Positions 1-7,731 of a stretch of 54,049 nucleotides of DNA are shown here, piece after piece (position 1 is the stretch's first letter; the number at the start of each line of letters is the position of its first letter). The notes under the pieces were generated by a model, which was not told the origin of the DNA, did no database searches, and saw only the letters and a program-made list of their open reading frames with translations. The translations under genes and the position numbers were made by a program. This DNA is from JAADHI01 sp964451325 (GTDB lineage Bacteria; Nitrospirota; Nitrospiria; SBBL01; JAADHI01), in NCBI GenBank assembly GCA_964451325.1, contig CAYVHO010000017.1, positions 1 through 54,049 on the forward strand. Direction: 5' to 3'.

Positions 1-224
1 TGCTGAACCTCTTTGGGTGAGATTGCCAGCCTGACTTTTTCAGCAAACCCTAAGTGGTGACCGCCACCGACCTGTCTTAGCAATAGGCCAAGAGGTCATT
101 AAATGCTTGAGGGAGCTGTGGCAATGAAATCGGACACAAGCATAAACCGCCGGATCAGAAATCCCGAAATAGGATTTATATCTGTCTGCCCTAATTTTTT
201 TGGACATCTGGGTTAAGACCACGA
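1..224. other. Left-edge region, no gene assigned
   Basis: No complete gene is recognised here. On the minus strand a frame stays open from about position 105 to the left edge and could be the end or middle of a gene running off the window, but I recognise no family. The stretch at 33-50 (GACTTTTTCAGCAAACCC) resembles ends of some insertion sequences, which is only an impression. A 60-codon minus-strand frame at 40-222 lacks a convincing ribosome site and similarity. Confidence 0.2.
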
Positions 225-257
225 ATGCTTCGGTCGAAAAATGCTATCTTCTCATTT

Positions 258-1469
258 ATGCAAACGATCAGCATTCCTGAAGCCCGAAGGCTCGCGCTGG
301 TGCGAGCCGGATTGCTCAAGCCGAAATGGTCTGGATTCCCCACTCAGGCCCCGAGCCACGAAAAAAAAGCACGCGAGGCAGCACATCGGGTGATTTCACA
401 CTTCGGTTATTTACAACTGGATACCGTCGCCATTGCGGGTGTGCGCAGCCATGCCATCATTTTACTTTCCCGTCTTGAAGGGTTTAATCCACAATTAGTG
501 GAAATGTTGCTTCAACCCGGAGAACCCATTTTTGAATATTGGGGGCATGAGGCCTCTTGGATGCCGATGGCGCTTTATCCTGTTTTTGCTTTTCGTCGCA
601 AAGCCTTTGCACATCATCCCTGGTGGGGCAACCTGATCGGCGAACATCCCAAGGTGGCGGACGATTTGCGTCGTCGCATTCGGGACGAAGGCCCGCTACG
701 CTCTATCGACATGGAAGGGGGTGGCAAGCGAAGTTGGTGGGATTTTAAAATTGCCAAGCGCGTGGCAAACGCCCTCTGGTCTTCGGGGGAATTTGCCATT
801 TGCGAGCGCCGTCATTTTCACCGGAGCTATGATCTTGCTGAGCGAGTGATTCCAAAACAACAGCTTGTTTATGATCTGCCAATATCCGAAGCACTCGAAA
901 CACTGCTATTGCTGGCCCTGAAAGGCCATGGTTGGGCGACCACGGGCACACTCACACAAACCTGGCGACTTTCAAACCTTCAAAGGGAAATCAAGTCGGC
1001 CTTAACGCACCTCACCGAAGAAGGTAAAATCCTCTCCTGTGTCCTGGTGGATGATGCGGGTAAACCTCGCCCCGGCTGGATACGACCGGATGATTTGACC
1101 TTGGCATCGCGTTTAAAACGTATTCGTCCCAGAAAAGACGAAGGAGTGTTGCTGTCTCCCTTTGATCCGATTCTGTGGGATCGGGCGCGGGTGAAGCTGC
1201 TATTTGCATTTGATCAAATTTTGGAGATTTTCAAACCGGCTGCCAAACGCGTCTACGGCTATTATTGCCTACCCGTGCTTGCGGGTGAAAGGCTCGTTGC
1301 CCGTTACGATTTGAAAGCTGTGCGGAAAGACGGCCTCCTAAAAGTCCTCTCTCTGCGTTTTGAAAAGACAGATCATACGGGACAAGCCTCAACAGAAGAT
1401 GCCGAAGCAGCAACAACAGCACTTTTGCGTTACGCAAAGGCACTCAGGCTCAGAATAAACAAGTCGTAA
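258..1469 (+). CDS. ycaQ: YcaQ/AlkX-family DNA glycosylase (HTH_42 winged-helix protein)
   Basis: This protein of about 403 residues belongs to the winged-helix HTH_42 family, whose E. coli member YcaQ is a DNA glycosylase that unhooks interstrand crosslinks and removes bulky alkylated bases. Family landmarks are visible: the catalytic Q-x-D motif as QLD in LQLDTVAI near residue 47, an EYWGHEASWMP block, a C-terminal LLSPFDPILWDR block, and AKRVYGYYCLPVL close to the end. Length agrees with E. coli YcaQ (about 410). I placed the start at the ATG at 258 because homologues begin just before the SIPEARRLAL helix; an in-frame ATG at 225 would add 11 unlike residues, and neither start has a strong ribosome site. 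It stands alone on the plus strand. Family assignment is firm; substrate is inferred from the family. Confidence 0.88.
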   Translation: MQTISIPEARRLALVRAGLLKPKWSGFPTQAPSHEKKAREAAHRVISHFGYLQLDTVAIAGVRSHAIILLSRLEGFNPQLVEMLLQPGEPIFEYWGHEASWMPMALYPVFAFRRKAFAHHPWWGNLIGEHPKVADDLRRRIRDEGPLRSIDMEGGGKRSWWDFKIAKRVANALWSSGEFAICERRHFHRSYDLAERVIPKQQLVYDLPISEALETLLLLALKGHGWATTGTLTQTWRLSNLQREIKSALTHLTEEGKILSCVLVDDAGKPRPGWIRPDDLTLASRLKRIRPRKDEGVLLSPFDPILWDRARVKLLFAFDQILEIFKPAAKRVYGYYCLPVLAGERLVARYDLKAVRKDGLLKVLSLRFEKTDHTGQASTEDAEAATTALLRYAKALRLRINKS

Positions 1470-1491
1470 AAGAAGCTTTCATCGCTTTTTT
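1469..1491 (+). terminator. Weak candidate terminator after ycaQ
   Basis: An 8-bp stem (AAAGAAGC with GCTTTTTT, one G-U pair, 7-nt loop) runs into a T tract directly after the ycaQ stop codon. The stem is AT-rich, so it may be inefficient. Confidence 0.35.
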
Positions 1492-1506
1492 GCTCCGTTT
1501 GCACAG

Positions 1507-1555
1507 GATAACATCCATTTAATGTTATCAAAGCCTCATTTTTGCAAAGCAAAAA
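1507..1555. repeat. Two short perfect dyads in the ycaQ-sulP spacer
   Basis: GATAACAT at 1507-1514 is the reverse complement of ATGTTATC at 1522-1529 (7-nt gap). TTTTTGC at 1539-1545 mirrors GCAAAAA at 1549-1555 (3-nt gap). They could be operator sites or small hairpins; I see no gene in the 480-base spacer 1470-1949. Confidence 0.4.
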
Positions 1556-1788
1556 TTGCAATTACCTGGAGTGAGCACAAACATTTCAGTCAAGGCTTTA
1601 CTTGGGTAATGGGCCTAAGTTAAGCTCAGTCTTTCGCTTGAGAATAAAAGAGAGCAGTGAGTCGGTCGCCTAGGCATTAAAAGCGGATATGAACCCGTTC
1701 AATTTGAATTCGCGTCAAGCATTTCTGAATCAATCCAGCAAGATCCCTTAGTTCGATCCTGGACTTTCCCTCAAGTCATCTAAAACAA

Positions 1789-1838
1789 GGCCCAAGGTGG
1801 TTTTCGGTATTCTACTGTTTGCCGAAAATAATTGGGCC
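1789..1838. repeat. Two-stem hairpin upstream of sulP
   Basis: GGCCCAA (1789-1795) pairs with TTGGGCC (1832-1838). Inside it TTTTCGG (1801-1807) pairs with CCGAAAA (1822-1828). Both stems are perfect and nested, giving one long hairpin about 110 bases before the sulP start. A further small dyad, TTTCAG/CTGAAA, sits at 1851-1866. No T tract follows the large hairpin, so it is not a standard terminator. It may be a leader structure or an extragenic palindromic element. Confidence 0.5.
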
Positions 1839-1949
1839 TGTATTGCGCAATTTCAGGATTCTGAAATAATAGTGATGTGTTAGACCTCCTATTTTTTAAT
1901 CGCGTGAAAATTCCAAATTAAATGAGAAGAATAATAAGGATTAAAATCA

Positions 1950-3596
1950 ATGCCAGAAATTAAGCCTTCCATGGAACACAGCAGGACCACAAACCGATTT
2001 GTTCCCTTAAAAATCAAGCGTCCTGAAAACATCAAAAATGATTTGCTTTCGGGTTTGACCGTGGCCTTGGCGCTTGTGCCGGAAGCCATCGCCTTTTCTT
2101 TTGTAGCGGGGGTTCATCCGAAAGTCGGGCTTTACGCCGCGTTTATGATGGGATTCATTACCGCCATTTTTGGCGGACGTCCGGGGATGATTTCGGGGGC
2201 GACGGGAGCGGTTGCTGTTATTTTTGCGCCACTTGTCGCAAAAGTCGTCACTTTAGGGCAAAACGCGGGTATGAGCGCAGATCAGGTGCTAGCGAGTGCC
2301 TTGGGGTATTTATTTTCTGCTGTGATTTTAATGGGCTTGATTCAAATTATTTGTGGTGTGCTGAGATTGGGTAAATTTATTCGTCTCGTTCCACATCCCG
2401 TCATGTTGGGTTTTGTGAATGGCCTGGCCATTATTATTTTCAAAGCGCAGTTCGAACAATTCACCGCAGGCGGGGAGATTCTTGTGATGACCCCACTGAT
2501 CCTCATGTGTGTTTTAATCGTGCTGACAATGTCTATCGGCATCTTTCTTCCAAAGTTTACAAAGGCCGTTCCTGCGACATTGGTCGGCATTGTCGTGGTG
2601 AGTCTGATTGGGCATTTCATCAATCAAGGCAGTCCGGGTTTGGTGCGCACCGTGCTTGATTTTGTGCAGGATCGTAATGCGAGCATCACAACCATTGCGG
2701 CAGGTTTGCCGACCTTTGCTCTTCCGACGATGCCATTTACATTTGATGCTTTAAGCCTGATTTTACCCTACGCTGTGCTGGCCGCAGCCGTGGGTTTGAT
2801 CGAATCCCTTATGACCCTCACTTTAGTGGATGAACTCACAGAAACACGGGGACGTGGCAATAAAGAATGTATCGGGCAAGGCATTGCCAATGTCGTCAAT
2901 GGCTTTTTTGGCGGTATGGGGGGCTGTGCCATGATTGGTCAAAGCATGATCAATATTCGCGGCGGTGGCAGAGGGCGACTTTCAGGCATGACCTCAGCCA
3001 TTTGTTTGCTGAGTTTTGTTTTATTTGGCGCTGCTTTGATTGAAAAAGTCCCTTTGGCCGCATTGGTGGGTGTTATGTTTATGGTGGTCATCGGAACCTT
3101 TGAATGGTCGAGTTTGCGCTTGGTGAACAAAATTCCCCGCTCTGATCTCTTGGTGATTATTATTGTTTCTTCTGTAACCGTTGCCGTGGATTTGGCGATT
3201 GCTGTTTTGGTGGGCATTATTATTTCTGCCCTTGTTTTTGCCTGGGAACACGGAAAAATGATTCAAGCCGAAAAAAGGCAAACAAACGGTCGGACCGTTT
3301 ACAGTCTCTGCGGCCCTTTATTTTTTGGTTCTGTGACCTCGTTTAAAGATCTCTTTGATTTTAAAAATGACGCAGAGCATGTTGTGATTGATTTTCATGC
3401 ATCCCGTGTTTGGGATCATTCAGGTTTGGAAGCCCTTCAGAATATCACCGAGCGTTACAGTCAAAACGGTAAAAAACTTCACCTCTTAAACTTAAGCAAA
3501 GAATGCCAGACCTTACTTGGGAAAGCGGGTAATATTGTCGAGCTGAGTGTGATTGAAGATTTAGAGTGGCATATTGCAGATGATATTCTGGCTTAG
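1950..3596 (+). CDS. SulP-family inorganic anion transporter with STAS domain
   Basis: This 548-residue inner-membrane protein is a SulP/SLC26 transporter, a family that moves sulfate, bicarbonate or other anions, often with Na+ or H+. The N-terminal 430 residues hold many hydrophobic segments and the family pattern LSGLTVALALVPEAIAFS near residue 33, followed by GLYAAFMMGFITAIFGG. A cytoplasmic STAS domain occupies about residues 445-540 and carries the DHSGLEAL motif around the conserved serine. An AAGGA ribosome site precedes the ATG. The spacer upstream holds several hairpins. No carbonic anhydrase or sulfate-assimilation gene is adjacent, so the substrate cannot be read from context. Confidence 0.92.
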   Translation: MPEIKPSMEHSRTTNRFVPLKIKRPENIKNDLLSGLTVALALVPEAIAFSFVAGVHPKVGLYAAFMMGFITAIFGGRPGMISGATGAVAVIFAPLVAKVVTLGQNAGMSADQVLASALGYLFSAVILMGLIQIICGVLRLGKFIRLVPHPVMLGFVNGLAIIIFKAQFEQFTAGGEILVMTPLILMCVLIVLTMSIGIFLPKFTKAVPATLVGIVVVSLIGHFINQGSPGLVRTVLDFVQDRNASITTIAAGLPTFALPTMPFTFDALSLILPYAVLAAAVGLIESLMTLTLVDELTETRGRGNKECIGQGIANVVNGFFGGMGGCAMIGQSMINIRGGGRGRLSGMTSAICLLSFVLFGAALIEKVPLAALVGVMFMVVIGTFEWSSLRLVNKIPRSDLLVIIIVSSVTVAVDLAIAVLVGIIISALVFAWEHGKMIQAEKRQTNGRTVYSLCGPLFFGSVTSFKDLFDFKNDAEHVVIDFHASRVWDHSGLEALQNITERYSQNGKKLHLLNLSKECQTLLGKAGNIVELSVIEDLEWHIADDILA

Positions 3597-3626
3597 GATT
3601 TGAGCACGAGCTACTCCCAAACCTTG

Positions 3627-3658
3627 ATAAAATGATACTATATGGGGTATCATTTTAT
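3627..3658. promoter_or_regulatory. Perfect 12-bp inverted repeat, probable HicAB operator
   Basis: ATAAAATGATAC at 3627-3638 and GTATCATTTTAT at 3647-3658 are exact reverse complements with an 8-nt spacer. The palindrome ends one base before the proposed GTG start of hicA. HicB proteins with a ribbon-helix-helix domain bind such palindromes and repress their own operon, so the position fits an autoregulatory operator. Binding is inferred. Confidence 0.72.
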
Positions 3659-3895
3659 GTGAGCAAGGCAGAGAAAATCATCGAAAAAATGAGAAATAAC
3701 CTGAGGGATTGGAGAATGAATTCCTTGGAAGTTGTTGCTAAAAGTTTGGGTATGAAAATGAGAACATCAGGTGGTAGTCATGCGGTCTTTTTGCACCGTG
3801 CTTCAGATCTTGTCATCACGGTTCCCGCCTTACGCCCCATTAAGCCCATTTACATTACTAAATTTCTTGCGCTTATTGATGACATAGGAGCATAG
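3659..3895 (+). CDS. hicA: HicA-family mRNA interferase toxin
   Basis: HicA toxins are small double-stranded-RNA-binding-fold ribonucleases that cleave mRNA and are neutralised by HicB. The product (about 78 residues) shows the family pattern: an N-terminal SKAEKIIEKM helix, MRNNLRDW, then GGSHAVFLH with the catalytic histidine, and a C-terminal PIKPIYITKFLALI helix. I chose the GTG at 3659. An upstream in-frame ATG at 3632 lies inside the operator palindrome and would add a non-family MILYGVSFY leader. A GGGG run at 3644-3647 may serve as ribosome site. The gene is followed after two bases by hicB, the usual operon arrangement. Confidence 0.88.
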   Translation: MSKAEKIIEKMRNNLRDWRMNSLEVVAKSLGMKMRTSGGSHAVFLHRASDLVITVPALRPIKPIYITKFLALIDDIGA

Positions 3896-3897
3896 CC

Positions 3898-4248
3898 ATG
3901 AAATTAGAATACCCTTTTGAAATGAGACCTTTAAACGAAGCAGAAGGGGGTGGATGGCTCATTTCCTTTCCTGACCTTCCTGGATGTATTTCTGATGGAG
4001 AAACGCCGGAAGAAGCAATAGAAAACGGGAAAGACGCGATGGCCTGTTGGATTCAGGCGAGCAAAGAGGCGGGCCGAGAAATCCCGAATATCGGTGAAAG
4101 ATCAAGCGGAAAGTTTGTGACGCGAATCCCAAAAAGTCTCCATGTTCGCCTGGTTTCTAGGGCAAAACAAGAAGGAGTGAGCATGAATGCTTTGGTGTCC
4201 GCATTTATCGCAGAATCTCTGGGCCGGAGAGATGCGAGTTTAAATTGA
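3898..4248 (+). CDS. hicB: HicB-family antitoxin with ribbon-helix-helix domain
   Basis: The 116-residue protein has the HicB degenerate RNase-H-like fold at residues 1-65 (GGGWLISFPDLPGCISDGETPEEAIENG split by the usual FPDLPGC core) and a C-terminal ribbon-helix-helix DNA-binding domain at about 72-108 (FVTRIPKSLHVRL followed by the VSMNALVSAFIAESL helix). The first domain binds HicA; the second should bind the palindrome in front of hicA. The start codon lies two bases after the hicA stop, implying coupled translation. The 3' end abuts a truncated EthD-like frame on the other strand, consistent with arrival of the cassette by transfer. Confidence 0.92.
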   Translation: MKLEYPFEMRPLNEAEGGGWLISFPDLPGCISDGETPEEAIENGKDAMACWIQASKEAGREIPNIGERSSGKFVTRIPKSLHVRLVSRAKQEGVSMNALVSAFIAESLGRRDASLN

Positions 4249-4260
4249 TTTTTAGTCGGA

Positions 4261-4386
4261 TCACCCATTAAATCCTTTTGCCCCGGAAAGTTTTTCAATC
4301 GACATCGGCATGTGTGTATTCAAATAATAATCAAAGTCAAATCGACACCCCTCTTTTTTGGGATAGATACTTGAAATATTAACCAT
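4261..4386 (-). pseudogene. Truncated EthD-domain protein remnant
   Basis: On the minus strand, a frame starting at the ATG at 4386, behind a good AGGAGAG ribosome site, encodes 41 residues. They match the start of EthD-family proteins, with FDFDYYLNTHMPM as the clearest block. EthD proteins are normally near 100 residues; here the frame ends at a stop 12 bases beyond hicB. I read it as the 5' part of an EthD gene whose remainder was lost, most simply when hicAB arrived. It is divergent from the enzyme gene at 4616; the 229-base spacer between them shows nothing else that I can assign. Confidence 0.65.
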
Positions 4387-4615
4387 GTGCTCTCCTGTGA
4401 TCGCGTTATGATCCATTTTTTTATTAAAGAGACATTAACAAGATAAATCGCACTTCTGCAAGTGAGCAGACGATGGTTGAAATAAAACCGCTGCTGCTTG
4501 CCTTTTTTTATTGCTTTCCGCTACATTCATCAAAGATTTCTTTCGCGTATTTTTCGTCCCTAATCTTGGCGACATTTTTGTGTCTCTCAAGCTAAACTGG
4601 AAGGATGCGACCGCC

Positions 4616-6259
4616 ATGAAAGCAAGTGACTTGTTTGTGAAATGCCTTGAAAATGAAGGCGTGGCCTATATCTTTGGCATTCCGGGAGAGGAAAACCTGG
4701 ATTTGCTCGAATCCCTACGGCATTCCTCAATCAAACTCATCCTCACACGACACGAACAAGGCGCGGGTTTTATGGCCGCAACTTACGGTCGACTTACAGG
4801 TAAAACTGGGGTCTGCCTCGCAACCTTGGGACCGGGCGCGACCAATTTTGTGACCTGCGCGTCTTATGCCCTATTGGGTGGCATGCCTGTGCTTTTTATC
4901 ACCGGACAAAAACCCATCAAAAAGAGTAAACAGGGACAATTTCAAATCATCGACGTGGTTCAGATGATGCAACCGATCACAAAGTTTTCAAAACAGATTG
5001 TCGATGCCAACAACATTCCTCATTTATTGCGAGAATGTTTTCGCCTTGCCGAGTCGGAAAAACCAGGCGCTGTGCATTTGGAGCTGCCCGAAGACATTGC
5101 CTCAGAAATGACAGATCGGCAGCCTTTTGTCGTGACCAAAGTCGATTCCCCGCGGGCATCCTGGCAGGCAATTGAAGGTGCGATTGAAATGATTGAAGCA
5201 GCCGAGCGGCCTTTATTACTCATTGCTTCCGGGGCAAACCGCAATATTATTCACGAAGAACTTTCTGCTTTTATTGAGGCCACGGGACTTTATTTTTGCA
5301 ATACACAAATGGGCAAAGGGGCGATTGACGAACGACACGCGCAATTTTTAGGTACGGCCGCGCTCTCAGCCGATGACTACCTGCACTGCGCCATTGCACG
5401 TTCCGATTTGATTATTAACGTCGGTCACGATGTGACGGAGAAACCGCCCTTTTTTATGGATGAAAGTGGTCGCCTTAAAGTGATTCATGTCAGTTTTTAT
5501 CCTGCACAAATGGATGACATTTATTTTCCTCAACACGAAGTGATCGGGTGTTTGAAAACAAATCTGAAAAAGATGACAGAAAGAATTAAAAAATCTCCGC
5601 TGTGGAAATTTGATTATTTTCGCCGAGTTAAAGAGGAGATTGAAACCCATGTTTACAAGGGAAATTACCCGGACACTTTTCCAAATACGCCTCAGCGCAT
5701 TGTTTCTGAAATCCGAAAAACGGTTTCACCTGAAGCCATTTTGACCTTTGATAATGGCATGTACAAAATCTGGTTCGCACGAAACTACAAAGCCTATCAT
5801 CCCAACACGGTTTTATTAGACAACGCCTTGGCAACAATGGGGGCGGGTCTGCCTGTGGCGATTGGCGCAAAATTAGTGCATTCAGATCGGCAAGTCGTGG
5901 CCATTTGTGGGGACGGTGGGTTCATGATGAATAGCCAGGAAATGGAAACAGCCGTGCGCCTAAAGCTACACTTGGTTGTCATTGTTTTAAGGGATAATGG
6001 TTACGGTATGATTAAGTGGAAACAGGCCGGAGAGGGATTTCCTGATTTTGGGCTCGATTTTGGCAACCCCGATTTTGTGCTCTATGCACAAAGCTACGGG
6101 GCAGAGGGGCATCGCATCACAAAGAATGGTGAATTGCAAAAAACACTTTCGCATTGTTTGGCCGAACCTGCCGTTCATTTAATTGAAGTGCCTATTGACT
6201 ATTCAGAAAATGAACGGGTCTTTTTCAAAGAATTGAAAGAAAAAACCTGTTTGTTGTAA
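4616..6259 (+). CDS. Thiamine-diphosphate enzyme, acetolactate synthase large-subunit-like
   Basis: A 547-residue member of the acetolactate/acetohydroxyacid synthase family, enzymes that decarboxylate pyruvate on thiamine diphosphate and condense the product with a second 2-oxo acid. The N-terminal domain carries the catalytic glutamate (RHEQGAGFMA, Glu47); the C-terminal domain carries the cofactor/Mg motif starting GDGGFMMN near residue 433 and ending in DNGYG. No regulatory-subunit gene is adjacent, so it is more like a catabolic or specialised enzyme than the biosynthetic IlvBN complex. I chose the ATG at 4616, with AAGGA in front; an upstream in-frame ATG at 4511 would add 35 unlike residues. 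An aldehyde dehydrogenase follows 28 bases later, so the two probably act in one pathway on related substrates. Confidence 0.85.
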   Translation: MKASDLFVKCLENEGVAYIFGIPGEENLDLLESLRHSSIKLILTRHEQGAGFMAATYGRLTGKTGVCLATLGPGATNFVTCASYALLGGMPVLFITGQKPIKKSKQGQFQIIDVVQMMQPITKFSKQIVDANNIPHLLRECFRLAESEKPGAVHLELPEDIASEMTDRQPFVVTKVDSPRASWQAIEGAIEMIEAAERPLLLIASGANRNIIHEELSAFIEATGLYFCNTQMGKGAIDERHAQFLGTAALSADDYLHCAIARSDLIINVGHDVTEKPPFFMDESGRLKVIHVSFYPAQMDDIYFPQHEVIGCLKTNLKKMTERIKKSPLWKFDYFRRVKEEIETHVYKGNYPDTFPNTPQRIVSEIRKTVSPEAILTFDNGMYKIWFARNYKAYHPNTVLLDNALATMGAGLPVAIGAKLVHSDRQVVAICGDGGFMMNSQEMETAVRLKLHLVVIVLRDNGYGMIKWKQAGEGFPDFGLDFGNPDFVLYAQSYGAEGHRITKNGELQKTLSHCLAEPAVHLIEVPIDYSENERVFFKELKEKTCLL

Positions 6260-6287
6260 AAAAGTGATTTCAAGAAAGGAGAACAGC

Positions 6288-7679
6288 ATGGAAGAAATCC
6301 AAATATTGAATCCCTTTGACCAGTCTGTCATTGAGACCCTGTCTTTTGAGGATGAAAAGTCTGTCTTCGATAAATTAGAAACCGCACACCGGCTTTTTCA
6401 GGATCATAAAAAACAACTGCCCAAATACGAACGTATTCAAATTTTAGAACGCCTGGCCGAAAAAATCTCAGCCAATGCCGAGCGATTCGCACAAGAAGCC
6501 GCGGCCGAAGGAGGGAAACCCATTGTGGATTCGCGTGTTGAAATCGCACGCGCCATCGACGGGATCAAAATCGCCATTCGAGAACTCTGTGCACTCAAGG
6601 GCGAAGAAATAACTATGGGCATTACCACCTCATCTGCCAACCGTATGGCGATGACCATTCGCCAGCCGCGTGGGGTCGTACTGGCGATTAGTGCATTTAA
6701 TCATCCCTTCAATTTAGTGATCCATCAGGCCATTCCCGCCATTGCCGTCGGTTGCCCTGTCTTGATCAAACCCGCTTTGACGACACCCCTTTCTTGCAGG
6801 AGCATTATCAACTTATTGCACGAAGTCGGATTGCCTGAGGACTGGTGTCAGATGATTTTTTGCGACAATGAGGTGACGGGGAAATTGGTATCCGATTCAC
6901 GTGTGTCTTTTCTGACTTTTATCGGATCTGAAAAAGTGGGTTGGATGTTGAGATCACAGCTTGCGCCAGGTGCGACTTGCGCGCTGGAGCACGGCGGACT
7001 GGCTCCGGTTATTTTTGATCAAACGGCAGATATGACAACAGGTCTGCCGCCGCTGATTAAAGGCGGTTATTATCATGCTGGACAGGTCTGCGTTTCCGTG
7101 CAACGAATTTATATCCAGAAGGCCATTTCAGCGGACTTCATCGCACAATTTACCGAAGGGGTGAAGGCGCTTAAAACGGGAAATCAGCTTGAGGATCAAA
7201 CCGAAGTCGGGCCGCTGATCCTGCCACGTGAAACGGATCGCATTCACCAATGGGTGCAAGAGGCCATTGCCTCTGGTGCAACCTTGACGCTTGGGGGTGA
7301 AAAGATCTCAGAGAGCTGTTATCAGCCGACCGTACTGCTGAATCCACCGGAAGATGCCCGGGTGTCACAAAATGAAATCTTTGGCCCCGTCGTTTGTCTC
7401 TACACCTATGACACTTTAGATGAGGCCATTGAACGCGCCAACGGCCCGGAAGTCTGTTTTCAAGCCGCCATCTTCACCAAAGAAATCGATACGGCCTTCG
7501 AAGCCGCGAAACGCCTGAACGCGCTCGCGGTGATGATCAATGACCACACGGCTTTTCGCGTCGACTGGATGCCCTTCGGCGGCGCAAAAAAATCCGGCAT
7601 GGGTGTGGGGGGAATAGGGTATTCGATGAAAGACATGACGCTTGAGAAATTGTTGGTTTTTAAATCGGGGGCTTTGTGA
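6288..7679 (+). CDS. NAD(P)-dependent aldehyde dehydrogenase
   Basis: This 463-residue protein belongs to the aldehyde dehydrogenase superfamily, which oxidises aldehydes to acids or acyl-CoA with NAD(P). The catalytic cysteine is Cys268 in AGQVCVSVQR and the general base is Glu234 in CALEHGG; ISAFNHPFNL holds the conserved Asn and EIFGPVVCLYTY is a C-terminal signature. The length is typical for the compact family near 470 residues. The ATG at 6288 has a strong AAAGGAGA ribosome site; an earlier in-frame ATG at 6264 does not. It is the second gene of an operon with the thiamine-diphosphate enzyme, suggesting oxidation of an aldehyde produced or fed by that enzyme. The exact substrate cannot be told from sequence. 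Confidence 0.9.
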   Translation: MEEIQILNPFDQSVIETLSFEDEKSVFDKLETAHRLFQDHKKQLPKYERIQILERLAEKISANAERFAQEAAAEGGKPIVDSRVEIARAIDGIKIAIRELCALKGEEITMGITTSSANRMAMTIRQPRGVVLAISAFNHPFNLVIHQAIPAIAVGCPVLIKPALTTPLSCRSIINLLHEVGLPEDWCQMIFCDNEVTGKLVSDSRVSFLTFIGSEKVGWMLRSQLAPGATCALEHGGLAPVIFDQTADMTTGLPPLIKGGYYHAGQVCVSVQRIYIQKAISADFIAQFTEGVKALKTGNQLEDQTEVGPLILPRETDRIHQWVQEAIASGATLTLGGEKISESCYQPTVLLNPPEDARVSQNEIFGPVVCLYTYDTLDEAIERANGPEVCFQAAIFTKEIDTAFEAAKRLNALAVMINDHTAFRVDWMPFGGAKKSGMGVGGIGYSMKDMTLEKLLVFKSGAL

Positions 7680-7731
7680 ACAATAAAAGTGTCCTCGTTC
7701 CAATCTTAAACAATATTTTATGAGGATGAAA

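Noticed and set aside
40..222. 60-codon minus-strand gene
   Set aside because: No ribosome site or recognisable family, and the composition looks non-coding.
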